This document shows, piece after piece, positions 20,198 through 29,202 of a stretch of DNA of 29,202 bases. Location of the stretch: positions 1 through 29,202 of the forward strand of contig CAMAWT010000023.1 of the NCBI GenBank assembly GCA_945862065.1, written 5' to 3'. Made by a program: the position numbers and the translations under genes. Positions within the stretch are counted from its first letter, which is position 1; each line of letters begins with the position of its first letter. The notes below the pieces were generated by a model. That model searched no databases. It had not been told where the DNA came from and worked only from the letters and a program-made list of their open reading frames with translations. This DNA comes from Flavobacterium psychrophilum. GTDB lineage: Bacteria; Bacteroidota; Bacteroidia; Flavobacteriales; Flavobacteriaceae.

Positions 20198-22300
20198 TTA
20201 ACTTATATAATTCCAAATATTTTTCTTTTTACTCATTTCAACAAATACTTCTCTTAGTTTTTGATGTTCCGGCAATTGCATGGACGCATCTGCTTTTAGT
20301 AATTTTAACGCATGTTCGCGAGCAAGCATTAAAATGTCTCTATCCTTGACTAAATCTGCAATTTGGAGGTTAAGCACACCGCTTTGTTGTTTACCCATAA
20401 TGTCGCCTGGACCGCGAAGTTTTAAATCCACTTCGGCAATTTCGAAGCCATCATTTGTAGCGCACATGGTTTCCATTCTGGTTTTGCTATCATTGCCAAG
20501 TTTATGGCTGGTCATTAAAATACAATAGCTTTGTTCGGCGCCACGACCCACTCGTCCTCGCAATTGATGAAGTTGTGAAAGTCCGAAACGTTCGGCACTT
20601 TCAATAATCATTACACTTGCGTTTGGGACATTTACTCCCACTTCAATAACGGTTGTTGCCACCATAATATTGGTTTTGCCTGTAACAAAACGTTGCATTT
20701 CTGCTTCTTTGTCAGCTGGTTTCATTTGGCCATGAACAATGGAGATGCTATATTTTGGCAACGGAAAATCGCGAGAAATACTTTCATAACCATCCATTAA
20801 ATCCTTGTAATCCTGTGTTTGACTTTCATTGATGAGCGGATACACAATGTAAATTTGTCGGCCTTTTTCAATTTCATCTCTAAGGAATTTCCAAACTTTT
20901 AAACGGTTGGAATCAAATCGGTGCACCGTTTGAATGGGTTTTCTGCCAGGCGGAAGTTCATCAATAACAGATATATCCAAATCGCCATACAAACTCATGG
21001 CTAGCGTTCTAGGAATGGGAGTTGCTGTCATCACTAAAACATGTGGAGGAATGTCGTTTTTCTTCCAAAGTTTGCTACGTTGTTCTACACCAAAACGATG
21101 TTGCTCATCAATAACGGCTAGTCCTAAATTCTTGAAAATCACTTTGTCTTCGAGAAGTGCATGGGTTCCAATTAAAATATCGAGATTACCATTTTCTAGA
21201 GCTTCATGAATTGTTTTTCGTGCAGAAGTTTTCGTAGAGCCAGTGAGTATTTTTATATTAATATTCAAGTCTTTAGCTAAATCTGAAATACCGATGAAAT
21301 GTTGATTGGCTAGAATTTCTGTGGGAGCCATCAAACAACTTTGAAAGCCATTATCTTTAGCAATAAGCATCGCCATCAAAGCTACAATTGTTTTACCTGA
21401 GCCAACATCACCTTGCAATAAGCGATTCATTTGAGCATTGCTACCCATATCATTTCTGATTTCTTTGAGTACTTTTTTTTGCGCATTGGTAAGTTCAAAA
21501 GGTAAGTGATTGGTGTAAAAATCATTAAAATTTTCACCAATGATACCGAAAGAGTGACCTTGAATTTTGTGTTTCCGAATTAAATTTTTTGTAATTAATT
21601 GTAATTGAATAAAAAATAATTCTTCAAATTTCAATCTAAATTCGGCTTTGGCCAAAATAGCAGCGTTTTTAGGAAAATGAATATTTAAAAGTGCTTCTTT
21701 TTTTGAAATTAATTTTAACTGATCTATCAAATAAGAAGGCAGCGTTTCTGAAAATTGCGCTTGTGTTTCAATAAACAATTGCTGTATAGCTTTGTTAATT
21801 ACCTTATTTGTAATGCCTCGCTGTGTTAGTTTTTCGGTACTCGGATAAATGGGTTGCATGGCACTTTGCAAACTTTTTTTATGATCTTCAATCAAGTCCA
21901 TCTCTGGATGCGCCATGTTGAAAGTGTTATTGAAAGTGGCTACTTTTCCAAAAATAACATATACTTCATTGAGTTTGATGTTTTCTCGAATCCATTTAAC
22001 ACCTTGAAACCAAACCAATTCCATTTGACCCGTATCATCAACAAAAGTGGCTACCAATCGTTTTTGATTTTTCCCAAATTCAACGGTTTTGAGATTGATT
22101 ATTTTTCCAACTATTTGAACTTCGGCAGTAGAATGCATTAGTTCATTAATTTTGTAATATCGAGTTCTATCAATATATCTGTTCGGAAAAAAATGTAATA
22201 AATCTGCATAGCAATGAATATGAAGTTCTTTTCGAAGTAATTCACCTCGAGAAGGACCAATTCCTTTTAGATATTCAATGGCAGTTTGTAATGGGTTCAT
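20198..22300 (-). CDS. recG: ATP-dependent DNA helicase RecG
   Basis: A 700-residue protein of normal RecG length. The N-terminal part (LKGIGPSRGELLRKELHIH, then the OB-fold wedge EVQIVGKIINLKTVEFG) is the fork-recognition domain. The motor has LLQGDVGSGKTIVALMAML (Walker A), APTEILANQH, GTHALLEDKVIF, VIDEQHRFGVEQR (DEQH box), MTATPIPRTLAMSLYGDLD, VATTVIEVGVNVPNASVMII and the final LHQLRGRVGRG motif VI. LKLRGPGDIMGKQQSG is the RecG TRG-region signature. It remodels stalled replication forks. Downstream, the bestrophin gene follows by 4 bases. Confidence 0.97.
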   Translation of the reverse strand: MNPLQTAIEYLKGIGPSRGELLRKELHIHCYADLLHFFPNRYIDRTRYYKINELMHSTAEVQIVGKIINLKTVEFGKNQKRLVATFVDDTGQMELVWFQGVKWIRENIKLNEVYVIFGKVATFNNTFNMAHPEMDLIEDHKKSLQSAMQPIYPSTEKLTQRGITNKVINKAIQQLFIETQAQFSETLPSYLIDQLKLISKKEALLNIHFPKNAAILAKAEFRLKFEELFFIQLQLITKNLIRKHKIQGHSFGIIGENFNDFYTNHLPFELTNAQKKVLKEIRNDMGSNAQMNRLLQGDVGSGKTIVALMAMLIAKDNGFQSCLMAPTEILANQHFIGISDLAKDLNINIKILTGSTKTSARKTIHEALENGNLDILIGTHALLEDKVIFKNLGLAVIDEQHRFGVEQRSKLWKKNDIPPHVLVMTATPIPRTLAMSLYGDLDISVIDELPPGRKPIQTVHRFDSNRLKVWKFLRDEIEKGRQIYIVYPLINESQTQDYKDLMDGYESISRDFPLPKYSISIVHGQMKPADKEAEMQRFVTGKTNIMVATTVIEVGVNVPNASVMIIESAERFGLSQLHQLRGRVGRGAEQSYCILMTSHKLGNDSKTRMETMCATNDGFEIAEVDLKLRGPGDIMGKQQSGVLNLQIADLVKDRDILMLAREHALKLLKADASMQLPEHQKLREVFVEMSKKKNIWNYIS

Positions 22301-22374
22301 TCGTTTGTTTTCAACAGAGCGAAGGTAAGTTTAAATTCGGAATTTTGAAAATACAACTTTTCAAAAAGTCTGTG

Positions 22375-22382
22375 TATATTTG
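22375..22382 (+). promoter_or_regulatory. -7 box for the M1 aminopeptidase gene
   Basis: TATATTTG fits TAnnTTTG and lies 17 bases before the ATG at 22400. The nearest TTG upstream is at 22345, at a spacing longer than usual. Confidence 0.5.
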
Positions 22383-22399
22383 TTACATAACTAAGTAGC

Positions 22400-24490
22400 A
22401 TGAAATATATTCTTTTATTTTTCTTTTCTTTTACAGTTTTTGCTCAACAAATTGATAAAGTTGATTTTAAAAAACTAAGTGCAGTAGTGTATCCTGTCGC
22501 AATCAATAAATCGATTCATGGAAGTTGCACTTTCGAATTTGTAGTTAAAAAAGATACAGATACCATAAAGATTGATGCCAAAAACATGCAAATTAAGGAA
22601 GTTTTTGTAAACAAAAAACCAATTCAGTTTATTAATAATGGTAAACAACTTTTGTTTTTTGAAGGATATAAATTGGGTAAAAACACGCTTTCTTTTCAGT
22701 ATGCAGCAACACCGAATCAGACTATTTATTTTATTAAAATTGGTAATGAAACCCAAATTTGGACACAAGGGCAAGGAAAATATACGAGCCATTGGTTGCC
22801 AAGTTTTGACGATGTTAACGAAAAAATGGTGTTTAATATGGAGGTTATATTTAATTATCCATCAAATTTAGAATACAAACCCATAGTTATTTCAAATGGT
22901 TTATTAATTTCTTCAAAAAATACAATTGGTATTGATAATGGAACTAATGTAGTTCAGAATACTTTTGAAATGCAAAAACCTATGTCATCTTATTTGGTGA
23001 TGCTTGCCATTGGAAACTTTAACAAAAAAACAACTGTTTCAAATTCTGGTATTTTATTAGAGAATTATTATCTACCAACATGTGAAAATCAATTTGATTA
23101 TACTTATAAAAGTTCGGATGTCATTTTTAATTTTTTAGAAAAAGAAATTGGAATGAAGTATCCTTGGGAAATTTACAGGCAAATTCCTGTTAGAGATTTT
23201 CTGTATGGCGGCATGGAAAATACGACTTCTACTATTTTTGCACAAGATTACTTTGTAGATGAAAGTGGTTTTAACGACAAAAATTATGTCAATGTTAATG
23301 CGCACGAATTGGCTCATCAATGGTTTGGAGATGTCGTTACAGCCAAAGAAGGAAAGCACCATTGGCTTCAAGAAGGGTTTGCAACCTATTTTGCCCTATT
23401 GGCAGAGCGTGAGGTTTTTGGTGACGATTATTTTTATAATTCACTGTATCATAATTCATTACAGATAAGAAATGCAGAAAAATCAGATTCTATTCCGATA
23501 TTGAATGAAAAAGCAAGTTCGTTAACATTTTACCAAAAAGGGGCTTGGACTTTGCATGCAATTCGTGAATCGATTGGTGAAAAAAAGTTTCAAAAAGCAG
23601 TTAAAAAGTATCTTAAAAAATATAAATTTAAAAATGTTGAAACCAGTAATTTTTTGAATGAAATCTCTAAAATATCCGAGTTTGATGTGAATACATTTCA
23701 AAAAGATTGGTTAGAAAATCCTAAATTTCCAACGGCAGAAGCAACTGTTTTATTGAAGAAAAATAGGTTTATGCAACAATTATTTGAAATACAGAAAGCT
23801 AAAAATCTTCCGCAAAATGAAAGGTTTGAATTGTTTTTAAATGTTTTAAAATCAGATTGTTATTATCCTATAAAAATTGAAATTGTTAATCAATTGCGAA
23901 CCGTTCCATTTGAAGATAAAAATGAATTATTGTTAGCTGCTATGCGCACAAATAATGTAAAAGTCAGGTTGGCTGTTGCCAATTCTTTTAAGACTATACC
24001 TATTGATTTTCAATCGGAATATGAAACTTTATTGCTAGATAAATCTTATAATACTAAAGAAATTGCTTTGCAAAAATTATACGAATCATTTCCAGAAAAG
24101 CAAGATTATTATTTAGAAGTTACTTCAAAATGGGTTGGAAATAATGATAAAAATCTTCGTATTTTATATTTATTTTTGAAAGAAATCTCACAAAAAGGAG
24201 ATGCGAAAACTTTGCAGGAATTGATTCATTATACTTCAGCCGATTTTGAAAGTTCGGTTAGAATGAATGCTTTTGAATATTGTTTGCAATTTGAAAACAT
24301 TGATGATCAAATTTTGATTAATCTAGTCAAAGCTACACAACATTTTAAATGGCAAGTGAATGGATTTGCTCGAAATACCATCAGAAAATTATTAAAAGAA
24401 GAAACATTTAGAAACCGTTTTCAATCGCTTACTTTCGATTTTTCAACATCTGAAAAAAATCAGTTACAAAAATTATTAGACGAAAAATAG
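22400..24490 (+). CDS. M1-family metallo-aminopeptidase, secreted
   Basis: A 696-residue protein. MKYILLFFFSFTVFAQQ is a signal peptide. GGMENTTSTIF (near 272) corresponds to the GAMEN substrate-binding motif. HELAHQWFGD (His302, Glu303, His306) with Glu325 in WLQEGFATYF is the zinc HExxH-x18-E site. SLTFYQKGAWTLH carries the catalytic Tyr region. The C-terminal 250 residues are alpha-helical HEAT-like repeats, as in other M1 enzymes. It probably removes N-terminal residues from peptides in the periplasm. The gene is alone, divergent from recG and convergent with the next gene, with 3 bases between stops. Confidence 0.94.
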   Translation: MKYILLFFFSFTVFAQQIDKVDFKKLSAVVYPVAINKSIHGSCTFEFVVKKDTDTIKIDAKNMQIKEVFVNKKPIQFINNGKQLLFFEGYKLGKNTLSFQYAATPNQTIYFIKIGNETQIWTQGQGKYTSHWLPSFDDVNEKMVFNMEVIFNYPSNLEYKPIVISNGLLISSKNTIGIDNGTNVVQNTFEMQKPMSSYLVMLAIGNFNKKTTVSNSGILLENYYLPTCENQFDYTYKSSDVIFNFLEKEIGMKYPWEIYRQIPVRDFLYGGMENTTSTIFAQDYFVDESGFNDKNYVNVNAHELAHQWFGDVVTAKEGKHHWLQEGFATYFALLAEREVFGDDYFYNSLYHNSLQIRNAEKSDSIPILNEKASSLTFYQKGAWTLHAIRESIGEKKFQKAVKKYLKKYKFKNVETSNFLNEISKISEFDVNTFQKDWLENPKFPTAEATVLLKKNRFMQQLFEIQKAKNLPQNERFELFLNVLKSDCYYPIKIEIVNQLRTVPFEDKNELLLAAMRTNNVKVRLAVANSFKTIPIDFQSEYETLLLDKSYNTKEIALQKLYESFPEKQDYYLEVTSKWVGNNDKNLRILYLFLKEISQKGDAKTLQELIHYTSADFESSVRMNAFEYCLQFENIDDQILINLVKATQHFKWQVNGFARNTIRKLLKEETFRNRFQSLTFDFSTSEKNQLQKLLDEK

Positions 24491-24493
24491 TGA

Positions 24494-25018
24494 TTAGATG
24501 ACCTCTGAAACTTCTTTTTTCAAAAAGCTTAATGCAAAATTACTTGGTGCATCGCTGGTTGATAAACTATTTAAAATAGCTTCTCTAAGTGATTGAGCAT
24601 CAGAAATTGAAATGGTAGCCGCGTGTTGTCTTATTATTTGAATCGTTGTATTTTTGGCTGTTAAAATGATTGTCCAAGTGTTATCTGAAATATAAATTTG
24701 TTGCGATAAATTGTGATCAAATTCTTGTTCGATATGTTGTACCAATAAATTAGCATACTCCATTTTATCTGAATTAAATGGTGCAATTCTAACTAATAAT
24801 TTTGAAGGGTTTATACGTTCTAAAAACAATGCGAGTCGTTCATACGCTTGAAGTCGGATAGGTAATGCTTGTTTTTGATTTTCTTTTAATAATTCAAAAT
24901 GCCTTCTTTTTTGCTCATTTGATAAAAAACTTTTGAAGAAATTGAAAGAAATGGCACCCATAATTGCTGCCGGAAGAATATATAAAAGAACATCTAAAAT
25001 TTTGTCTGTGTTTATCAT
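24494..25018 (-). CDS. Membrane-anchored DUF7935-like protein
   Basis: A 174-residue protein. Residues of about 8-28 (LDVLLYILPAAIMGAISFNFF) form one transmembrane helix. It is followed by a charged helix (NEQKRRHFELLKENQKQALPIRLQAYERLALFLERI), then alternating segments (IEQEFDHNLSQQIYISDNTW and SISDAQSLREAILNSLS). The LPIRLQAYERLALFLERI part is a familiar signature of a Bacteroidota-only family often found next to uvrD, as here. Function is unknown. It diverges from the UvrD gene, with 123 bases between starts. Confidence 0.7.
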   Translation of the reverse strand: MINTDKILDVLLYILPAAIMGAISFNFFKSFLSNEQKRRHFELLKENQKQALPIRLQAYERLALFLERINPSKLLVRIAPFNSDKMEYANLLVQHIEQEFDHNLSQQIYISDNTWTIILTAKNTTIQIIRQHAATISISDAQSLREAILNSLSTSDAPSNFALSFLKKEVSEVI

Positions 25019-25083
25019 AATGTTTGTGTTTTTAAAAAGCTAACAAATTTATGATTTTAGTTAATAAATCCAATAGAAATAAA

Positions 25084-25114
25084 TTGTTATTCATCATAAC
25101 TAAGACTATTTTTG
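25084..25114 (+). promoter_or_regulatory. Bacteroidota-type promoter of the UvrD-YciO operon
   Basis: TTG (25084-25086), 20 bases, then TATTTTTG (25107-25114) fits TTG-N19-21-TAnnTTTG. The ATG follows 27 bases after the -7 box. This is the best complete promoter in the window. Confidence 0.7.
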
Positions 25115-25141
25115 TAAACTATCCTATTTTTAAAGAATAAA

Positions 25142-27475
25142 ATGCAAAAATACATTAGCCAACTTAACGAAGCTCAACAACTACCCGTTTTACAAAAAGA
25201 GGGGCCAATGATAATTATTGCTGGTGCTGGCTCGGGTAAAACGCGGGTTTTAACCATTAGAATTGCTTATTTGATGAGTTTGGGCGTTGATGCATTTTCT
25301 ATACTTGCTTTAACTTTCACAAACAAAGCAGCTCGTGAAATGAAAAAAAGAATTGCTGAAATTGTTGGAACCAATGAGGCGAAAAACCTTTGGATGGGTA
25401 CCTTTCACTCGGTTTTTGCTCGAATTTTAAGAAGTGAAGCCGATAAATTGGGATATCCAAGTAATTTTACCATTTACGATACGCAAGATTCCGTTCGACT
25501 GATTTCTTCTATCATAAAAGAAATGCAGTTAGACAGAGATATTTATAAACCCAAACAAGTTTTAAGTCGAATCTCCTCCTATAAAAACTCCTTAATAACC
25601 GTAAAAGCATATCATAATAATCCAGAATTGCAAGAGCAAGATGCCATGAGCAAGAAGCCTCGTTTGGGGGAAGTCTATGCAAATTACGTCGAAAGATGTT
25701 TTAAAGCTGGCGCTATGGATTTTGATGATCTATTATTGAAAACCAATGAGTTGCTTAACAGGTTTCCTGAAGTTTTGGCAAAATATCAAGATCGATTTCG
25801 ATATATTTTGGTTGATGAGTACCAAGATACGAATCATTCACAATATTTAATTGTTAGAGCTTTATCGGATCGTTTTCAAAATATATGTGTGGTGGGTGAT
25901 GATGCGCAAAGTATCTATGCTTTTAGAGGAGCAAATATCAATAATATTTTGAATTTTCAAAAAGATTATGAAAATGTGCAAACCTATCGATTGGAACAAA
26001 ATTACCGTTCGACCAAAAACATCGTGGAAGCCGCCAATTCTATCATTGATAAAAACAAAACAAAGCTGGATAAAATCGTTTGGACCGCGAATGATTTTGG
26101 TCCGAAAGTAAAAATTCATCGCAGTTTAACGGATGGTGAGGAAGGTCGATTTGTGGCTGCTACCATTTTTGAAGAAAAAATGCGCAACCAAATGATGAAT
26201 GGTGATTTTGCTATTTTATATCGCACCAACGCCCAATCACGTTCGATGGAAGATGCCCTTCGTAAAAGAGATATCCCGTATAGAATTTATGGCGGACTTT
26301 CATTTTATCAACGTAAAGAGATAAAAGATGTTCTGTGTTACCTTCGATTGGTTATTAATCCGAAAGATGAGGAGGCATTAATTCGTGTCATCAATTATCC
26401 GGCAAGGGGAATTGGAGATACCACAATTGAAAAATTAACCGTTGCCGCTAATCATTACAAACGATCTATTTTTGAAGTAATGGAAGTTATTGATAAAATT
26501 GATTTAAAACTAAATTCGGGAACCAAAGCAAAAATTCAAGATTTTGTTACCATGATAAAAAGTTTTCAGGTAATTAATGAATCACAGGATGCTTTGTATT
26601 TAACCGAACACGTCACTAAAAAAACAGGTTTGGTTCAAGAGTTGAAAAAAGATGGTACTCCAGAAGGAATTGCTCGAATTGAAAACATTGAAGTTTTGAT
26701 GGGTGGTATCAAAGATTTTATTGAAGGTCAAAGGGAAATTGATGGTGCCCGTGGTGCTTTATCTGAATTCATGGAAGACGTGGCATTAGCAACCGATCTC
26801 GATAATGATACGGGTGATGATGACCGTGTTGCTCTGATGACGATACATTTGGCAAAAGGTTTAGAATTTCCAACCGTATTTGTGGTAGGAATGGAGGAGG
26901 ACTTGTTTCCAAGTGCCATGAGTTTGAATACACGAACCGAACTTGAAGAAGAACGCCGATTGTTTTATGTAGCTTTGACTCGTGCCGAAAATCAAGCTTA
27001 TTTAACCTATGCCCAATCAAGATACCGATGGGGAAAATTATGTGATAGTGATCCTTCGCGTTTTATTGAAGAAATTGATGGTCAATTTTTAGAATACATC
27101 AATCCAAATGATACTGGTGGTTATCGATACAAACCAATGATGGACATTGATGTTTTTGGTGATATTGATAAATCTAAACTTAGATTAGCAAAACCAACTG
27201 CAGGAACGCCACCAAGAGTAAATCCGACAGATGATATCGCTGCATCAACTATTAGAAAACTAAAACCTGTAGGAAATGTTCCAAACAATTCAAATTCAAA
27301 TTTATTTGATAATAAATTGGTGATTGGAAATTTTGTGATGCATGAGCGATTTGGAAAAGGAGAAGTTTTAAATCTTGAAGGAGTAGGGGCAGATAAAAAA
27401 GCCGAAATTAAATTCGAAGTTGGTGGCATTAAAAAGTTATTGCTTCGCTTTGCTAAATTAGATGTAATAGGATAA
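25142..27475 (+). CDS. UvrD/PcrA/Rep-type superfamily 1 DNA helicase
   Basis: A 777-residue protein. LNEAQQLPVLQKEGPMIIIAGAGSGKTRVL contains the Q motif and Walker A (near 30). ALTFTNKAAREMKKRI is motif Ia, and ILVDEYQDTNHSQY is Walker B (near 225). VVGDDAQSIYAFRGA, LEQNYRS, LMTIHLAKGLEFPTVFVVG and RRLFYVALTRAENQAYLTYA are motifs III to VI. The last 50 residues (MHERFGKGEVLNLEG to LLLRFAKLD) form the C-terminal Tudor-like domain of PcrA/UvrD that contacts RNA polymerase. The protein works in nucleotide excision and mismatch repair and removes proteins from DNA. Two bases separate its stop from the next gene, so both are co-transcribed. Confidence 0.96.
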   Translation: MQKYISQLNEAQQLPVLQKEGPMIIIAGAGSGKTRVLTIRIAYLMSLGVDAFSILALTFTNKAAREMKKRIAEIVGTNEAKNLWMGTFHSVFARILRSEADKLGYPSNFTIYDTQDSVRLISSIIKEMQLDRDIYKPKQVLSRISSYKNSLITVKAYHNNPELQEQDAMSKKPRLGEVYANYVERCFKAGAMDFDDLLLKTNELLNRFPEVLAKYQDRFRYILVDEYQDTNHSQYLIVRALSDRFQNICVVGDDAQSIYAFRGANINNILNFQKDYENVQTYRLEQNYRSTKNIVEAANSIIDKNKTKLDKIVWTANDFGPKVKIHRSLTDGEEGRFVAATIFEEKMRNQMMNGDFAILYRTNAQSRSMEDALRKRDIPYRIYGGLSFYQRKEIKDVLCYLRLVINPKDEEALIRVINYPARGIGDTTIEKLTVAANHYKRSIFEVMEVIDKIDLKLNSGTKAKIQDFVTMIKSFQVINESQDALYLTEHVTKKTGLVQELKKDGTPEGIARIENIEVLMGGIKDFIEGQREIDGARGALSEFMEDVALATDLDNDTGDDDRVALMTIHLAKGLEFPTVFVVGMEEDLFPSAMSLNTRTELEEERRLFYVALTRAENQAYLTYAQSRYRWGKLCDSDPSRFIEEIDGQFLEYINPNDTGGYRYKPMMDIDVFGDIDKSKLRLAKPTAGTPPRVNPTDDIAASTIRKLKPVGNVPNNSNSNLFDNKLVIGNFVMHERFGKGEVLNLEGVGADKKAEIKFEVGGIKKLLLRFAKLDVIG

Positions 27476-27477
27476 AT

Positions 27478-28098
27478 ATGGCGCAATTTATAAAAATATA
27501 TGAGAACAAGCCGAGCGAAGCTGCTATAAAAAAAGTAGTTGACGTTTTGCGTGATGGTGGTTTGGTAATTTATCCAACAGATACGGTTTATGGATTAGGT
27601 TGTGATATAACCAATTCTAGAGCTCTTGAACGAATTGCCAAAATAAAAGGCATTAAATTAGAAAAGGCTAACTTTTCATTTATTTGTCACGATTTAAGTA
27701 ATTTATCAGATTATGTGAAACAAATAGATACTTCTACTTTTAAAATATTAAAACGTTCATTGCCTGGGCCTTATACGTTCATTTTACCTGGGAATAATGA
27801 TTTGCCAAAAGAGTTCAGAAAAAAGAAAACAGTCGGAATTCGTATTCCAGATAATGAAATTATTATCGAAATTGTAAAAATGCTTGGCAATCCAATAGTT
27901 TCAACATCCATTCATGACGAGGACGAAGTATTAGAATATTCAACAGACCCTGAATTGATATTTGAAAAATGGCAACATTTGGTCGATTTGGTTATTGATG
28001 GCGGTTATGGAGATAATATTCCTTCAACAATTATTGACTTATCGGGTTTTGAACCTGAGGTAATTAGAGAAGGCAAGGGAAGTTTGGATATACTGTAA
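27478..28098 (+). CDS. YciO-like Sua5/YrdC/TsaC-family protein
   Basis: A 206-residue protein with one YrdC fold. VVDVLRDGGLVIYPTDTVYGLGCDI (about 18-42) is the family's opening. PGPYTFILPGNN and KKKTVGIRIPDNEI follow, and the end reads TIIDLSGFEPEVIREGKGSLDIL. Length and details (KANFSFICHDLSNLSDYV, VSTSIHDEDE instead of the STSAN of TsaC) are closer to YciO than to TsaC, and there is no Sua5 C-terminal domain. TsaC makes threonylcarbamoyl-AMP for tRNA t6A; YciO's function is less clear and it need not replace TsaC. It is translated from the uvrD transcript with a 2-base gap. Confidence 0.85.
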   Translation: MAQFIKIYENKPSEAAIKKVVDVLRDGGLVIYPTDTVYGLGCDITNSRALERIAKIKGIKLEKANFSFICHDLSNLSDYVKQIDTSTFKILKRSLPGPYTFILPGNNDLPKEFRKKKTVGIRIPDNEIIIEIVKMLGNPIVSTSIHDEDEVLEYSTDPELIFEKWQHLVDLVIDGGYGDNIPSTIIDLSGFEPEVIREGKGSLDIL

Positions 28099-28130
28099 TT
28101 AAGAAAATTAATTATTAAATCAAAAAAAAT

Positions 28131-28156
28131 ACGCCTTAATTTCTTAAGGCGTTTTA
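28131..28156. terminator. Bidirectional terminator between convergent genes
   Basis: ACGCCTTAA (28131) pairs perfectly with TTAAGGCGT (28144), with A-rich bases before and T-rich bases after. It can end transcription of the UvrD-YciO operon and of the OmpA-family gene. Confidence 0.85.
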
Positions 28157-28175
28157 TATTTATTTAGAAATATAT

Positions 28176-29006
28176 TTATTGTCTTTTCATTTCTTTTTCA
28201 ATCATTTCATAGAATTCATCAATTTTTGGCAACACTACAATTCTTGTTCTTCTGTTGGTTGCTCTGTTTTCGGCAGTTGTGTTTTCAACTAAAGGAATAA
28301 ATTCGCCACGTCCGGCAGCAATCAATTGTTTCGGATTTACATTTAATTCTTTTACCAAAACTCTCACAATTGCTGTTGATCTTTTAACGCTCAAGTCCCA
28401 ATTGTCTAGTAATACGGCATTTCCGGTAAATGGTATATTGTCAGTATGACCTTCTACCATGCACTCAAATGTTGGTTTGTCATTTACAACTTTTGCTACT
28501 TTTGCCAATACTTCTTTAGCTCGTTCACTTACCACATAACTACCACTTTTAAACAATAGTTTATCAGCAATAGATATAAAAACTACTCCTTTTTCTACAT
28601 TTATTTCAATATCTGGATCAGAAATTCCAACGGAGCTTTTTAAACTTGTAACCAATGCCAATGTAACACTATCTTTTTTGGTTAGCGCATCTTGCATTCT
28701 GCTGATTTTTAAATCTTTTTCTTTGATTGTTTCAAGTGCTTTCTCAATGTTTTGGGCACCTTGCGTTGTTAATGTGGTCATGTTTCCCACATTGCTAATT
28801 AACTCTGAATTATTTTTTTTCAAATATTCGATTTGTTGTGCTAAGGTTTCTTTTTCGTTCAAACACAAATTCAATTTTACAGTTGTAGAATTGAGCAAGT
28901 CTTGACATTGTTTGTTTTTAGACTCTAAATCTGCTATTTTCTTTTTGGTACCACATGAAGTCATAGATAATACAACAACGGATGCTAATAAAATTGTTTT
29001 TTTCAT
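28176..29006 (-). CDS. OmpA-family peptidoglycan-binding lipoprotein with coiled coil
   Basis: A 276-residue protein. MKKTILLASVVVLSMTSC is a lipoprotein signal with lipobox SMTSC. Residues 20-125 form a long coiled coil (KKKIADLESKNKQCQDLL to ALETIKEKDLKISRMQDAL). Residues 150-265 form an OmpA C-terminal domain: KLLFKSGSYVVSERAKEVL, VEGHTDNIPF, LDNWDLSVKRSTAIVRVL, AAGRGEFIPLV and NRATNRRTRIVVLP, with the Asp and Arg that bind diaminopimelate. It resembles MotB/Pal-like anchors linking the outer membrane to peptidoglycan. The ATG at 29006 is chosen because it starts the lipoprotein signal; the open frame extends 18 codons further upstream without one. Confidence 0.9.
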   Translation of the reverse strand: MKKTILLASVVVLSMTSCGTKKKIADLESKNKQCQDLLNSTTVKLNLCLNEKETLAQQIEYLKKNNSELISNVGNMTTLTTQGAQNIEKALETIKEKDLKISRMQDALTKKDSVTLALVTSLKSSVGISDPDIEINVEKGVVFISIADKLLFKSGSYVVSERAKEVLAKVAKVVNDKPTFECMVEGHTDNIPFTGNAVLLDNWDLSVKRSTAIVRVLVKELNVNPKQLIAAGRGEFIPLVENTTAENRATNRRTRIVVLPKIDEFYEMIEKEMKRQ

Positions 29007-29202
29007 ACTTTTTTGTTTACAAGAATGGGGATTGATTTGCAAAATTAAAACTAATTTCAAAAATACAACGAACTAATTATATAAAGTATTGTTAATTGAT
29101 TGAATTAAAAAGGCTCTTTTTTTGAATAAAAAATTTATAAACAATATTTTTCGTTTTATAATATTCATCATTCTGAATCAAATCTCTTTTATTAAGATAT
29201 TT

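Overview
The window looks like the chromosome of a flavobacterium (Bacteroidota, Flavobacteriaceae-like). The DNA is AT-rich, and promoters carry the Bacteroidota -7 box TAnnTTTG. One protein ends in a type IX secretion (Por) sorting domain. Several families typical of the phylum are present (DUF2490, THUMP-like methyltransferase, DUF7935-like, YciO-like). No rRNA, tRNA or CRISPR array was found.

Left part (1-11,048), accessory and mosaic. A staphylococcal-nuclease-like gene is followed by a three-gene unit: a STAS-GHKL ATPase, a STAS-like DUF4325 protein and a small one-helix membrane protein. This unit is bounded by the mirrored ends GTTAGGCACA (692) and TGTGCCTAAC (2708). The right-hand end belongs to an attC-like fold-back repeat that is split by an IS110/IS1111-type element. 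The non-coding end of that element holds a convincing bridge RNA (seekRNA): its two target guides match the two halves of the interrupted repeat. A pectate-lyase-fold tail-spike-like gene and a secreted seven-repeat RCC1 propeller follow. Next come two cassette-like units separated by related fold-back repeats: an RloC-like ATPase/nuclease with a zinc hook, and a small two-helix membrane protein. The region ends in a duplicated 18-bp motif, each copy followed by a terminator.

Middle part (11,049-16,386), a sulfur-handling locus entirely on the minus strand. In order of transcription it holds a Crp/Fnr regulator, a TauE/SafE permease, a persulfide-dioxygenase-rhodanese fusion, a single-domain rhodanese, two half-size YeeE/YedE sulfur transporters and a DUF2490 outer-membrane-type protein. 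Two promoters inside it share a TGTAA-N6-TCACA operator placed exactly 33 bp (centre to centre) from the -7 box, so the regulator probably activates its own neighbours. Two identical 32-bp terminator sequences flank the locus.

Right part (16,728-29,006), ordinary core genes: a VanX-like D-Ala-D-Ala dipeptidase lipoprotein, a secreted unknown, a THUMP-like methyltransferase, a bestrophin-like channel, RecG, an M1 aminopeptidase, a DUF7935-like membrane protein, a UvrD/PcrA helicase with a YciO-like protein immediately behind it, and an OmpA-family lipoprotein. I see nothing convincing in 29,007-29,202.

The most notable signals are the bridge-RNA/target match, which shows an RNA-guided IS sitting in a cassette repeat, and the series of attC-like repeats that separate candidate defence genes although no integrase gene is in the window.
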